NCBI GenBank assembly: GCA_017309275.1
Contig: JAFKLT010000031.1
Coordinates: 62,001-126,000, forward strand
Source of the DNA: Sphingomonadales bacterium
GTDB taxonomy: Bacteria > Pseudomonadota > Alphaproteobacteria > Sphingomonadales > Sphingomonadaceae
Length of the DNA: 64,000 nt
Direction of reading: 5' to 3'
The notes beneath the pieces are model-generated. The model was not told the origin of the DNA. It did no database searches and saw nothing but the letters and a program-made list of their open reading frames with translations. Made by a program: the position numbers and the translations under genes. This document shows positions 43,165 to 52,307 of this stretch, piece after piece. Numbering within the stretch: position 1 is the first letter of the stretch; each line of letters begins with the position of its first letter.

Positions 43165-44414
43165 CGGACATTCCCCTTTGTCGGCGCCGGGCGGCGCGTC
43201 GCTTTCGGGCGATAGCGAATAATGGCCTCCCTTACCGCCGCAATATCGAGCGCGTCTCCTCTTACAGCCTCCGCATCTGCCGTCGCCTGCCGCTCGACCG
43301 TCGTCGCCATCAGCAGCGAATTATAGATCGCTTCCTCGGCCGCCTCCGACACCGCCACGAAAAGCGGCGACATCGCGTCGTTGGCCAACTCCGGATAGGT
43401 TGCGACGGCGGCACGTCGAGCGGCCGTTCGACGAACGCCATCCGCCGTGGAAAAGGCGATGGCGTAATCCCCGGACCCGTTCGAAAAGGCCGCACCGGTC
43501 CGTGCCAGACCAGCGATCGCGCGATGAGCAAGCCGGGTCAGGTTCCGATCGCTAAGCGGTGCATCGGTCGCGACCACCAGGATGATCGAGCCGTCAGCAG
43601 AGGCACGCTCGCTATGCTCGCGCAGATAATAGCGGCCGAGAGCCTTTCCGACGGGGACACCGTCCATCGTCAGCGTCCCGCCATAGTTTGTTTGCACCAG
43701 GACGCCGACGCGATAGCCGCCCAACGCCTGCGGCAGAACGCGCGAACTCGTTCCAATGCCGCCCTTCCAGCCAAAGGCCATCGTGCCGGTGCCCGCGCCG
43801 ACACTTCCTTCCGCGACCGGCCCGCTGGTCGCGGCCTCGATTGCGGCGATCACGTCCGACCGACCGATCACGCGCTTTCGGATATTGTTCAGGACGCCAT
43901 CGTTGGTCTCGCCGACAACGGCGTTGACCGACCGGACATTTTCATTGCCCTGCCGCGCGAGGGTCCAATCGAGAATGCCTTCGATCGCCGGCGCGACGCT
44001 CAACGTATTGGTCAGAACGATCGGCGTCTCGATCTCGCCCAACTCCGCGATCTGCGTCGCACCCGCAAATTTTCCGAAACCATTGGCGACGACGATGCCC
44101 GCCGGCACCTTGTCCTGGAAAATATTGCCCCCGTGCGGAAGGATGACAGTCACCCCGGTCCTAACGTCGGGGCCCTCGACACGCGTCACCTGGCCGACCC
44201 GGACACCGTCGACGTCGGTGATCGAATTGAGGGGGCCGGGCTCGAATATTCCCGGCGCGATGCCGATGTCGCGAGCACGGACGCGCGACTGGTCGATGAC
44301 CTGCGCTGACGACGATTCGCTCCCACCCATGCCGATGGCGATGCCGGCACCGGCCAGCAACGCCGCCACCGCACCTCGTCGCCCTCGCCTCAGGCGATGG
44401 CCAAGCGTGCGCAA
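43161..44414 (-). CDS. P1-family aminopeptidase (DmpA / beta-peptidyl aminopeptidase type), exported
   Basis: 417 aa from a TTG at 44414 that opens a signal peptide (basic LGHRLRRGRRG, then AVAALLAGAGIAIG); the frame is open to 44585, so a longer start is possible. Motifs: NSITDVDGVRVGQVT, TGTMAFGWKGGIGTSSR, VLVQTNYGG and the cleavage site ADG-SIILVVATDAPL, making Ser276 the new N-terminal nucleophile. DmpA is an L-aminopeptidase/D-amidase-esterase and BapA cleaves beta-peptides, so this enzyme suits peptides with D- or beta-residues. The operator at 44552-44574 lies just upstream and DauA follows with a four-base overlap. Confidence 0.9.
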   Translation of the reverse strand: MRTLGHRLRRGRRGAVAALLAGAGIAIGMGGSESSSAQVIDQSRVRARDIGIAPGIFEPGPLNSITDVDGVRVGQVTRVEGPDVRTGVTVILPHGGNIFQDKVPAGIVVANGFGKFAGATQIAELGEIETPIVLTNTLSVAPAIEGILDWTLARQGNENVRSVNAVVGETNDGVLNNIRKRVIGRSDVIAAIEAATSGPVAEGSVGAGTGTMAFGWKGGIGTSSRVLPQALGGYRVGVLVQTNYGGTLTMDGVPVGKALGRYYLREHSERASADGSIILVVATDAPLSDRNLTRLAHRAIAGLARTGAAFSNGSGDYAIAFSTADGVRRTAARRAAVATYPELANDAMSPLFVAVSEAAEEAIYNSLLMATTVERQATADAEAVRGDALDIAAVREAIIRYRPKATRRPAPTKGNVR

Positions 44415-44551
44415 GTCGGACCATTGGCGAGAGACGCCAGCGTAAATACCAAAAATGTTGAAGAACAAGCGCAATGATCCGCTTTGCTGGCTGACAGATG
44501 TTGCTTGCCTAATCCGCAATGGGCAATCCGAACAATATCTATCCGACGGCA

Positions 44552-44574
44552 GCCTATAGAAACTTTCTATAGGC
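44552..44574. promoter_or_regulatory. 23-base perfect palindrome, LysR-type operator
   Basis: Arms GCCTATAGAAA and TTTCTATAGGC around a single C are perfectly complementary. The core ATAG-N7-CTAT has the T-N11-A form of LysR sites. It overlaps the last codons and stop of the LysR gene itself (the complement encodes YRKFL and TAG) and lies about 140 bases upstream of the P1 peptidase start. Very likely the binding site that controls the P1-DauA-isoaspartyl peptidase operon. Confidence 0.78.
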
Positions 44575-45450
44575 CTGAAAGGCACTCTTCAGATGCGTTA
44601 GCAGAACGGTCGCCAGCTTCGACGGCGGCCGATTCTGCAAATAGATGGCATAGACGTTGAACGGAATAGGTGGCTGGAGCGGCTTGAAGGCAATGTCGGG
44701 CGTCGCGATTGCCTGTGCCGTAAAACTGTCGACGATCGATACGCCCGCCCCCGACCGGACGAGCGCCGCCGCGACAAAGAAGGTCTGTGATGAGACGACG
44801 TCGTCCAGCATGACGCCCGTCCGGGCGAATTCCTCGGACAACAGATTCCCCATGGGACCGCTCTTGACCGTGGTTATGAATCGATGCCCTTCGAGGGCGC
44901 TCAGCGGCATGCGCGGAGTGTCGCATTGAATGGCGCCCGATTTATAGATCGCGACCAGTTCTCCCGTGCCCAGCACGTCGAAATCGACCGGAGCTGTCGA
45001 AGGTACATCATAGCTGATCACGAGATCGGTCTCGCGATCATATAGCTTACGCACCATATCCTCGTGATGTGCGGTATGAAGTTCCAGCGACACGCCTTCA
45101 TGCTTGGCAAGAAAGGCCGAGACAGCATCGGGGATCGCGCCGAGCCCAAGTGAGGGCAGCACGGAAACGCGCAGCGTCCTCCCCTTACCGAACCTGAGAT
45201 TGCGGCTTGCCCGCCTCAGGTGGTCAACGCGCTTCTGGACTTCGGCAACCTCGATAAAAAGCTCATGCGCGTCCTCGGTCGGGACCAGCCGCCCTTTGGT
45301 CCGTTCGAAAAGCGACAGGCCGAGACTGGTTTCCGCATAACGCAGAATCTTTGTGACCGAAGGCTGCGAAACATTCAGCATCCGCGCCGCGGCGCTGACA
45401 GATCCAGTCACATATACCGCGTGGAAGATCTCGATCTGACGCAATTTCAC
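44554..45450 (-). CDS. LysR-family transcriptional regulator
   Basis: 298 aa from a GTG at 45450 (MKLRQIEIFHAVYVTGSVS). Helix-turn-helix SAAARMLNVSQPSVTKILRYAE; effector domain from about residue 92 (TLRVSVLPSLGLGAIPDA). The N-terminus and length resemble LysR proteins of opine/octopine and amino acid catabolism (OccR/NocR-like). It lies directly upstream of the P1 peptidase operon on the same strand, and its 3' end contains the palindromic operator, so it probably regulates that operon and the receptor operon carrying the matching site at 40717-40737. Confidence 0.93.
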   Translation of the reverse strand: MKLRQIEIFHAVYVTGSVSAAARMLNVSQPSVTKILRYAETSLGLSLFERTKGRLVPTEDAHELFIEVAEVQKRVDHLRRASRNLRFGKGRTLRVSVLPSLGLGAIPDAVSAFLAKHEGVSLELHTAHHEDMVRKLYDRETDLVISYDVPSTAPVDFDVLGTGELVAIYKSGAIQCDTPRMPLSALEGHRFITTVKSGPMGNLLSEEFARTGVMLDDVVSSQTFFVAAALVRSGAGVSIVDSFTAQAIATPDIAFKPLQPPIPFNVYAIYLQNRPPSKLATVLLTHLKSAFQAYRKFL

Positions 45451-45909
45451 AGCTTATCCTGTCATGTCTGCCTTGCTCTCCTGCCAAACGGCCACCGCCC
45501 ACTTTCGCGAAATTTGGCTTCCTGCAGAGACTCAAGGATATGCCGCGACAACAAGCCAATCAAGCAGGGGGGATTGACGAATGGCCGCGTGTGGACGGCT
45601 CTCCGCTGGCGAGCGGCTTCTGGCAAGGCGCAATGTGCCGGTCGTTGCGGCCATATGCCCGTCTTTGCAATGCGGCCCCATCGAGCCCCCCGGGCCAGGA
45701 TGCCTTCGATCGAACCGGGACCCGGCCAAGCTGCGTCGTATCGCGTCCAGGTCCGTCGGTGCCATGAAGGCACTGCCGGTGCATTGATGGGCACAGTCTC
45801 GTCGACGGGTACCGATAGGTCGCAAAGAAGCGGCGTTGGATAATCGCGCGAGTGCCCCTATCAGCCCGACAGGAAACGCTGGTCGATATTCATAGGGAGC
45901 AAGTTGTTC
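45451..45909. other. Divergent intergenic region, no gene recognised
   Basis: About 460 bases between the LysR (start 45450, minus) and the aminotransferase (start 45910, plus). Several frames are open in this GC-rich DNA, but none has a ribosome site with a family resemblance. It must hold both promoters; I saw no strong dyad or TATA-like element. Confidence 0.5.
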
Positions 45910-47061
45910 ATGCCGGTCGATATTGACCCCTTTCACGCCATCGCCATCAGCCGTCTCGCGCATCGGCTGCGGGCCGAAGGGCAGTCCGTGATTCACATGG
46001 AGTTTGGTCAGCCGTCCACCGGTGCTCCAGCGGCAGCGATCGATGCCGCGCACCGCATTCTGGATACCGATGGCATGGGCTATTGGGAGAGTCCGGAACT
46101 GAAGGCGCGGATCGCGGCGCATTATGACGAAGCCTATGGGGTTACCGTCAATCCCGAACAGGTCATTCTCACCTGCGGCGCGTCGCCCGCGCTGGTGCTT
46201 GCCCTTTCCTGTCTGTTCTCGCCGGGCGCCCGGGTCGCGCTGGCGCGGCCCGGCTATGTCGCCTATCGCAATACGCTCAAGGCACTTCATCTGGAACCCG
46301 TCGAGCTTGCCTGCGGTGAAGCCGAACGGTTTCAGATCACCGCCGAGGCGGTCGAGCGACTGGAGCCCGCCCCCGATGGGCTGATCGTTGCAAGCCCGGC
46401 CAACCCAACCGGCACGATCATCCCGTCCGACGAGCTCCGAGCGCTGGCGGAGGTCTGCAAGCGTCGCGGCATCGCGCTTGTCTCCGACGAAATCTATCAC
46501 GGGCTGAGCTATACGCTTCCCGCCGAAACCATCTTGAAGCACGACCCGGATGCGCTGGTCGTCAACAGCTTTTCCAAATATTTCAGCATGGCGGGCTGGC
46601 GCCTTGGGTGGCTCATCGTTCCAGAGCGGCTGGTCGACGCCGCGCGCGCACGAATGGGCAATCTGTTCCTGACCCCGCCCTCGCTTGCCCAGCATGCCGG
46701 CCTGATCGCGTTTGACTGCCGTGACGAGCTCGAAAGCCATATCAGCACCTATGCGCGTAATCGCGAACTTCTGCTCGACGCCCTTCCCAAGATGGGGCTG
46801 CGGCGGATCGCGCCTCCCGATGGCGCTTTCTATATCTACGCCGATGTCGGCCACCTGACGGACGACAGTCTCGCCTTCTGCGAAGCCTTGCTGCGCGACA
46901 CGGGCGTGGCCGTGGCGCCCGGGCTGGATTTCGATCCGGTCGATGGCAAGGAGTTCATCCGCCTCAGCTTCGCGGTCTCAACCGATTTGATCCAAGAGGC
47001 GATCCGGCGCATTGCGCCATGGCTGGCTGCCCAGGAAGCCGTAACTACAGCCACCCGGTGA
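45910..47061 (+). CDS. PLP-dependent class I/II aminotransferase
   Basis: 383 aa; ATG at 45910, or a TTG two codons upstream that is closer to GGGAG. The PLP lysine is in VNSFSKYFSMAGWRLGW; also HMEFGQPSTGAP at the N-terminus, ASPANPTGTIIP, SDEIYHGLSY and the arginine in FIRLSFAVS. It resembles aspartate/aromatic-type aminotransferases of uncertain specificity. Divergent from the LysR gene and close to the D-amino acid and isoaspartyl genes; it could process the 2-oxo acids made by the DauA-type enzyme or aspartate from the isoaspartyl peptidase. Confidence 0.92.
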   Translation: MPVDIDPFHAIAISRLAHRLRAEGQSVIHMEFGQPSTGAPAAAIDAAHRILDTDGMGYWESPELKARIAAHYDEAYGVTVNPEQVILTCGASPALVLALSCLFSPGARVALARPGYVAYRNTLKALHLEPVELACGEAERFQITAEAVERLEPAPDGLIVASPANPTGTIIPSDELRALAEVCKRRGIALVSDEIYHGLSYTLPAETILKHDPDALVVNSFSKYFSMAGWRLGWLIVPERLVDAARARMGNLFLTPPSLAQHAGLIAFDCRDELESHISTYARNRELLLDALPKMGLRRIAPPDGAFYIYADVGHLTDDSLAFCEALLRDTGVAVAPGLDFDPVDGKEFIRLSFAVSTDLIQEAIRRIAPWLAAQEAVTTATR

Positions 47062-47600
47062 AAGACCGGGGACCGAAAGGCCATGCAGTTGCCGCGAGCC
47101 GCCTGTCAGCAGATCCTGACCGGCCGACCACCCGCGCCGCGCAAGCCATGACGCGCACCGCAGCATTGGATTAGCCGAGACGCGATCCTGTTCCTGCCGA
47201 CATGATTCCATCTTCGGACGCGGGCGAAGCTCGCCAGTGGAAGCGCATAAAAGCGGGATCGGACCTCTCAAGCTGCTCAGCGATGGAACGGTACGAAAGA
47301 CAGGCCTTCATCTTTCGAAAATAGAATTTCAATCGTGGAAAATAATTTCCCATTTTATACTTTTAATTTCCTTGAACAAACTCCTCATGAAGAAAATTAA
47401 AATTTTTTTTGAAGTTTCTAAAGAATGTTTTTTCAATAGAAATCTGAAAATATTGAATCCATATTTTTAATATATGCAGTATATTGTCAAATGATATGAA
47501 AATGATAGAAATATTTCTTTGATGTTACAACGATGTAACAAATTATACCTTTATCATATCTAGGGGTCCGCACAGTTTCACCGCCACCAGGGGAATTTCT
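47062..47600. other. AT-rich intergenic stretch before a TonB receptor gene
   Basis: From about 47320 to 47565 the DNA is visibly AT-rich (long A/T runs such as AAAATTTTTTTT), unlike the GC-rich surroundings. It contains a 12-base palindrome AGAAATATTTCT (47507-47518) and the TGTTACA dyad (47523-47540). No gene is evident; a hairpin CCCGGT/ACCGGG (47054-47070) overlaps the aminotransferase stop. The region probably holds an unusually long, regulated promoter or is a recent insertion. Confidence 0.6.
47523..47540. promoter_or_regulatory. TGTTACA-N4-TGTAACA operator-like dyad
   Basis: Perfect 7-base arms (47523-47529 and 47534-47540) separated by ACGA, about 60 bases upstream of the TonB receptor GTG start. 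The symmetry and position suit a dimeric repressor or activator site. The regulator is unknown. Confidence 0.55.
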
Positions 47601-50114
47601 GTGCGTCCTAATAAAATCCGTCGAGCTCATCTGCTGCTCTCGACCAGCCTGCTACTCGCCGCCACGCCGGCCTATGCCGCGGAGTCATCCGACGCCGGGG
47701 ACGCCGCCGAAGCGGCCGCTTACGACGGTGCGAACGACATCGTGGTCACGGCCACGAAGCGCGAAACCAACCTTCAGGAGACACCGATCGCGATCAGCGT
47801 ATTGGGCGGCGAAACGTTGAAGGAGCGCCACGTCCAGAGCATCTACGACCTCGCCGACGGCGGTGTCCCGTCGCTGCGCGTCGCCACTTTCGAAGCGCGC
47901 CAGTCCGCGCTTACCATCGGTATCCGCGGCATCGTGCCGCTCGACGCCAACCAGCCCGCACGCGAGCAAGGCGTCGGCATCTATCTCGATGGCGTCTATC
48001 TGGGCCGCCAGCATGGCCTGAATGCCGCCCTGTTCGATCTCGAGCGCATCGAAGTCCTCAAAGGGCCGCAGGGCACCCTGTTCGGCCGCAATACCGAAGG
48101 CGGCGCCCTCTCGATCGTGTCGGCGGCCCCGTCCGGTGAATTCGGAGGCCGCATCAGCGGTGGCTACGGCAACTATGGCGCCTATTCGATGGGCGCGCAT
48201 GTCGACCTTCCCGAGTTTCACGGCATCAGCGTCAAGATCGATGGGGTGAAGCAGTATCAGGGTGCGACAACGAAGAACCCGCTGCAGGGTCAGACCGGCT
48301 GGAACTATTATGATCGCCAGGGCTTCCGCGTCGCCGCCCGCTGGAAGATCACGCCCGACATCACCAACGACTTCGCCTATGATGTGGCGAAGGACAAGAA
48401 CACGCCCTTTTACAGCCAGCTGCTGAATTTCAATCCCAACAACTGCGTCGCCGGGCCGATCGCCAATTCGCCGAACTGCCGCCTGCCCGGCATCGACTAT
48501 ACGGCACTCAGCGGAACGGTTCGCCCGGTCCTGCCCGGGGTCGAGGTCAATGGCGATACACGGATGAAAGTCGCCGACATCGGCGTGCCGCAGCAACCGA
48601 GCACCGACAAGACGCACGGTTTCACGAACAATCTGCGCTGGGCGGTATCGCCGGAGATCGAGCTGCGTTCGATCACCGCCTGGCGCGGCGTCGATGTCGA
48701 GCAATGGGACAATAGCGGCGGCGCGCATCGCCCGCCGGTGGTCAACCTGACCGCCTCCTGCACCCAGGCCGCCCCCTGCGCCTTCAGCCGTTACAGCCTT
48801 GCCGGCCTGCGCCAGCGTCAGTTCAGCCAGGAATTCCAGGCGGTGGGGACGGTCGGCTCGGTCGACTATGTCGCGGGCCTCTTCTACTTCAACGAACATG
48901 TCAGCGACGACGCGGCGACGCCGAACTCGAACGCTGTGTACCTCAATGGCCAGGGTCAGCCCGTCTATACGCTTCTCGATGCTTGCACCGGCTCGGGCGG
49001 TTTCGGATCGCAGCGCGGCTGCCGCTCGACCGACCGCGCGTCGGAAGTATGGTCGAAAAGCTATGCCGCCTATGGACAGGCGACCTGGAATGCCACCGAC
49101 CAGCTCCATATCACGGTCGGCGCCCGCTACACCCAGGACGAGAAGCGCGGCGTGCTGCATTTCTTCCGCAATCTGAACTATGAACTGCCGGCAAATGCTG
49201 CGGCCGTCGCGGCCAATGGCTATGCACCGCTCGACAAGAAGTGGACCCGGTTCAATCCGATGGCGACCGTCGCCTATGACGTGAACGACGATGTTCACGT
49301 CTACGCCAAATATGCCACCGGCTACCGCGCCGGCGGCGCAAGCTCGCGAACCCCGAACTATCAGGCGTTCGATCCTGAAGATGTGAAATCCTATGAGGTC
49401 GGGCTGAAGACCGAGTTTCTCGATCACCGCGCACGCTTCAATCTTGCGGCCTACATAATGGACCGGAAGAACAGCCAGCTCGACATCAGCTTCATTCAGT
49501 TCGCGGGCGGATCCAGCGTCAACGTCCTGCGCACGATCAATGCCGAGGGCACGACCAAGATCCGCGGCATCGAAGCCGACCTGACGCTCAATCCGGTGGA
49601 CGGGCTGACGCTCAACGCGTCCTATGCCTATACCTACACCAAGATCCCTCTCGTTCCGATCACCTTCACGGCGGGCGGGGTAACCTCCGCACCCGTGATG
49701 CAGCAGTTCTACATCCCGTTCACTCCGCGCAACGCGGCGAGCGGCTCGATCGACTATGCGCTACCGGTCGGTGGAGGCGGCACGGCGGTGAAGTTCCACG
49801 TCGACGGGAATTATTCGCAGGCTACCCAGGCGTTCGACCAGTTCGAGACCAAGGCGGACGCGTCGTTCATCGTCAACGCCCGCATCTCGCTGGCCGACAT
49901 CGCGATGGGCAATGGCAGTTCCAAACTCACCGTGTCGGCCTGGGCGCGCAACCTGTTCGACGAACAATATGTGTTCCGCCGGGACCCGTCGAACAGCCTG
50001 CCGGGCGCGCCGAGCAGCAACCTGACGACGGGCAACATCGGCAACGTCCTGGGCGACTATGGCAACTTCAATGCTCCGCGCACCTACGGGGTCGAAGCCA
50101 CGCTTCGGTTCTGA
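47601..50114 (+). CDS. TonB-dependent outer-membrane receptor
   Basis: 837 aa from a GTG at 47601 preceded by AGGGGA. Signal peptide (RAHLLLSTSLLLAATPAYAAE). Plug: NDIVVTATKRETNLQETPIA with the TonB-box-like start, RHVQSIYDLADGGVPSL, GVYLGRQHGLNAALFDLER, EVLKGPQGTLFGRNTEGGA. The barrel ends GVEATLRF. This is the common sphingomonad receptor subfamily (FyuA/pesticin-like plug) whose ligands range from siderophores to carbohydrates and aromatics. It has no catabolic gene beside it and is set off by the AT-rich promoter and a terminator, so it is a single-gene unit. Confidence 0.93.
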   Translation: MRPNKIRRAHLLLSTSLLLAATPAYAAESSDAGDAAEAAAYDGANDIVVTATKRETNLQETPIAISVLGGETLKERHVQSIYDLADGGVPSLRVATFEARQSALTIGIRGIVPLDANQPAREQGVGIYLDGVYLGRQHGLNAALFDLERIEVLKGPQGTLFGRNTEGGALSIVSAAPSGEFGGRISGGYGNYGAYSMGAHVDLPEFHGISVKIDGVKQYQGATTKNPLQGQTGWNYYDRQGFRVAARWKITPDITNDFAYDVAKDKNTPFYSQLLNFNPNNCVAGPIANSPNCRLPGIDYTALSGTVRPVLPGVEVNGDTRMKVADIGVPQQPSTDKTHGFTNNLRWAVSPEIELRSITAWRGVDVEQWDNSGGAHRPPVVNLTASCTQAAPCAFSRYSLAGLRQRQFSQEFQAVGTVGSVDYVAGLFYFNEHVSDDAATPNSNAVYLNGQGQPVYTLLDACTGSGGFGSQRGCRSTDRASEVWSKSYAAYGQATWNATDQLHITVGARYTQDEKRGVLHFFRNLNYELPANAAAVAANGYAPLDKKWTRFNPMATVAYDVNDDVHVYAKYATGYRAGGASSRTPNYQAFDPEDVKSYEVGLKTEFLDHRARFNLAAYIMDRKNSQLDISFIQFAGGSSVNVLRTINAEGTTKIRGIEADLTLNPVDGLTLNASYAYTYTKIPLVPITFTAGGVTSAPVMQQFYIPFTPRNAASGSIDYALPVGGGGTAVKFHVDGNYSQATQAFDQFETKADASFIVNARISLADIAMGNGSSKLTVSAWARNLFDEQYVFRRDPSNSLPGAPSSNLTTGNIGNVLGDYGNFNAPRTYGVEATLRF

Positions 50115-50130
50115 TCCGCGCGGTTGACGA

Positions 50131-50165
50131 AAGGGTCGGCGCCCGCGCAGCGCCGGCCCTTTTTC
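50131..50165 (+). terminator. Intrinsic terminator of the TonB receptor gene
   Basis: AAGGGTCGGCGC (50131-50142) pairs with GCGCCGGCCCTT (50150-50161), one mismatch, and is followed by TTTTTC on the plus strand. It separates the receptor gene from the convergent histidine kinase gene. Confidence 0.78.
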
Positions 50166-50191
50166 TTGCCCGCCTATATCCCTTGCTCGCC

Positions 50192-51547
50192 TTATGCCGA
50201 CGGCGACTGAGCGAGCGGAATACGCAGAACCACCGACAGCCCCGGGTCGGCGTCTTCGAGGGCGATCGTCCCCCGATGCAGATGGGCGACGGCTTCGACC
50301 AGCGGAAGGCCCAGGCCATGCCCCCCGGCTCCGCGGCTCTTGTCCAGGCGCCCGAAGCGCCGCAGCGCAAGCCCGCGCTTGGCCGCGGGGATGCCCGGCC
50401 CATTGTCGGAAACCCGCAAGAAGGCGGCGGCGCCGTCCGTTCCGACCTCGACGACGATCTCGGTCCCTTTCGGCGTATGGCGGAGTGCGTTGTCGATCAG
50501 GTTCATGAGCGCCCGATTGAGGAGCTGGCGGTCCGCCGAAAGCTGGAGACTCGCACCCTCGACAAGCCGGACGCGATGGCCGGATTCCGCGGCAACGGGT
50601 TCCATCGTCGCCACCATGTCCGCAGCAAGAGCGCGGATATCGAGCGGTTCGAAGGCCGCACGTCGCGCGCCACCCTCGACCTCCGCGATCCGCAGCACCG
50701 ATTCGAACATCTGCAAAATCTCGTCATTCTGTTCGATCGCAGCCCCGATTTCCGAACGAAGGGCCCCCGCATCCTCACGCTGCGCCAGTAATGAAAGGCG
50801 CGAGCGGAGGCGCGCAAGCGGTGTCCTCAAGTCGTGGGCAATTTCGTTCGATATCGTGCCCAGCCCCTCCATCAATCCTTCGATCCGGTCGAGCATCCGG
50901 TTGAACGCGATGGCCTGTTGATCGAACTCGCTTCCCGAATAATCCACCGGAACGCGCTGCCGCATATCGCCGTCGATGATGGCGTCCACCGTGCGGCGCA
51001 TCGCCAATATGCGCCCCCTGACGATGCGGCCGAATGAAATCAGGCCCGCGACGACGATGACGATGATCGAGCCGAAACCGATCAGATAGGCGCGGAGGCG
51101 CTCTTCGCGATAGCGATCGAACGGTTCGGTTTCGGCAATCGTGCTAAGATAGAGGTTGCCGGCGATCTGCCGCGTATAGGCGCGGCCATGCGACAGGCCT
51201 TCGATCCCGTCCGTTGCGCCAAGATTCATATAGCCCGCCGGAAGCAAACGGCTGGGCGAGACATTGCCAGCGAGCCGATGGCCGGCGGCGTCCGCCAGCA
51301 GGAATCCGATGTCGCCCGTATCGCGCTCGCTCGAGAGAAGGTCGATGCGCCTCTCGATCTCGGTGCGGGAGACGTCGGTGCCCGGGGGCGCGACCAGCGT
51401 ACTGACGGTGGCTATGCGCTTGTCGACCAGGCGCTCGATCGACGCCGTATTGGAAATATAGAGCGCCAGGCCGGTGAGTATTGTGGCTGCAAGAAACAGC
51501 GCCAGAAACGTCAACGTAAGGCCTTTGAGCGAGCGCAACGGCGACAT
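50192..51547 (-). CDS. Two-component sensor histidine kinase
   Basis: 451 aa. Two membrane helices (LTLTFLALFLAATILTGLALYI and LIGFGSIIVIVVAGLISFGRI) enclose a periplasmic sensor of about 120 residues, then HAMP, the H-box NEIAHDLRTPLARLRSRL, N-box MNLIDNALRHTPKG, G1 DNGPGIP and G2 GHGLGLPL. It starts one base after the stop of the response regulator, so they form a pair. The sensor domain is not recognisable; the signal may be envelope or ionic stress given the adjacent antiporter. Confidence 0.94.
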   Translation of the reverse strand: MSPLRSLKGLTLTFLALFLAATILTGLALYISNTASIERLVDKRIATVSTLVAPPGTDVSRTEIERRIDLLSSERDTGDIGFLLADAAGHRLAGNVSPSRLLPAGYMNLGATDGIEGLSHGRAYTRQIAGNLYLSTIAETEPFDRYREERLRAYLIGFGSIIVIVVAGLISFGRIVRGRILAMRRTVDAIIDGDMRQRVPVDYSGSEFDQQAIAFNRMLDRIEGLMEGLGTISNEIAHDLRTPLARLRSRLSLLAQREDAGALRSEIGAAIEQNDEILQMFESVLRIAEVEGGARRAAFEPLDIRALAADMVATMEPVAAESGHRVRLVEGASLQLSADRQLLNRALMNLIDNALRHTPKGTEIVVEVGTDGAAAFLRVSDNGPGIPAAKRGLALRRFGRLDKSRGAGGHGLGLPLVEAVAHLHRGTIALEDADPGLSVVLRIPLAQSPSA

Positions 51548-51548
51548 G

Positions 51549-52307
51549 TCAGGCGCTGAGCGTATACCCGACCCCGCGCACGGTCACGATGGGATCGTCC
51601 TCGCCGTCGCGCGTCAATTCGAGCCGCAAGCGGCGAATATGGGAATCGACGATATTCGTGGTCGGCTCGAAATCGAAACCCCACACGCGTTCGACGAGCA
51701 TCGTCCGCGTAAGGACCGCGCCGTCCGAATCGATGAGCTCGGACAGCAATTTGAAATCGATCGGCGAAAGGTCGAGCGCGCGTTCTCCGCGCCACGCGCG
51801 GATGCGGGCGGGACTGACGCGAATATCACCGGAGACGCGGATGTCGGACGGACGATTCTGCCATTGCCGTCCCCGAATGACGGCGTGGATGCGAGCGTTG
51901 ATTTCCTCCGCCGACGCCGGTTTGGTGACATAATCGTCCGCGCCGGTTGAAAGACCCTCGATCTTCTCTGGAAGCCGGTTCAGCGCGGTCAGCATGATGA
52001 CGGGGACAGTGAGCTGCTCGTCGCGCAGCCGTTGTAGCACGCCGATGCCGTCGACGCCGGGAAGCATCCAGTCGAGCAGCACCGCATCGACCTTGCGACT
52101 GAACACCGCATCCAGCGCCGCCTGCCCCGTCTCGACCACCGATGTCCTGTGCCCGAACGCCCGGAGTTCTTCCGCCAGCATTGCGGCGAGTTCGACATCG
52201 TCTTCGGCCAGCAGCAGATCGAACCCCTTGCCGGGAACAGTCGCTTCGACCGCGGTTTCGGAGCCTTGCACTATCTGCATTTCGTTCACCGCCTCATGCT
52301 TCATCAT
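51549..52307 (-). CDS. OmpR/PhoB-family response regulator
   Basis: 252 aa from the ATG at 52307 (MMKHEAVNEM) with GAGGG just upstream; starts farther upstream have no homology. Receiver domain at about 28-140: LLLAEDDVELAAMLAEEL, phospho-Asp in VLLDWMLPGVDG, Lys in YVTKPASAEE; C-terminal winged helix with RALDLSPIDFKLLSELI and TNIVDSHIRRLRLEL. A 27-residue unconserved leader precedes the receiver. Partner of the histidine kinase at 50192-51547. Confidence 0.93.
   Translation of the reverse strand: MMKHEAVNEMQIVQGSETAVEATVPGKGFDLLLAEDDVELAAMLAEELRAFGHRTSVVETGQAALDAVFSRKVDAVLLDWMLPGVDGIGVLQRLRDEQLTVPVIMLTALNRLPEKIEGLSTGADDYVTKPASAEEINARIHAVIRGRQWQNRPSDIRVSGDIRVSPARIRAWRGERALDLSPIDFKLLSELIDSDGAVLTRTMLVERVWGFDFEPTTNIVDSHIRRLRLELTRDGEDDPIVTVRGVGYTLSA

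Noticed and set aside
45532-46854. A 440-codon minus-strand frame over the aminotransferase
   Set aside because: Antisense to a gene with intact PLP motifs; composition typical of a complementary-strand shadow.
47237-47470. 77-codon frame in the AT-rich stretch before the TonB receptor
   Set aside because: No ribosome site; the predicted peptide is just what random AT-rich DNA would give (Lys, Ile, Phe, Asn).
47685-49427. A 580-codon minus-strand open frame inside the TonB receptor gene
   Set aside because: Shadow of the receptor's third-position GC bias; no ribosome site and no recognisable domain.
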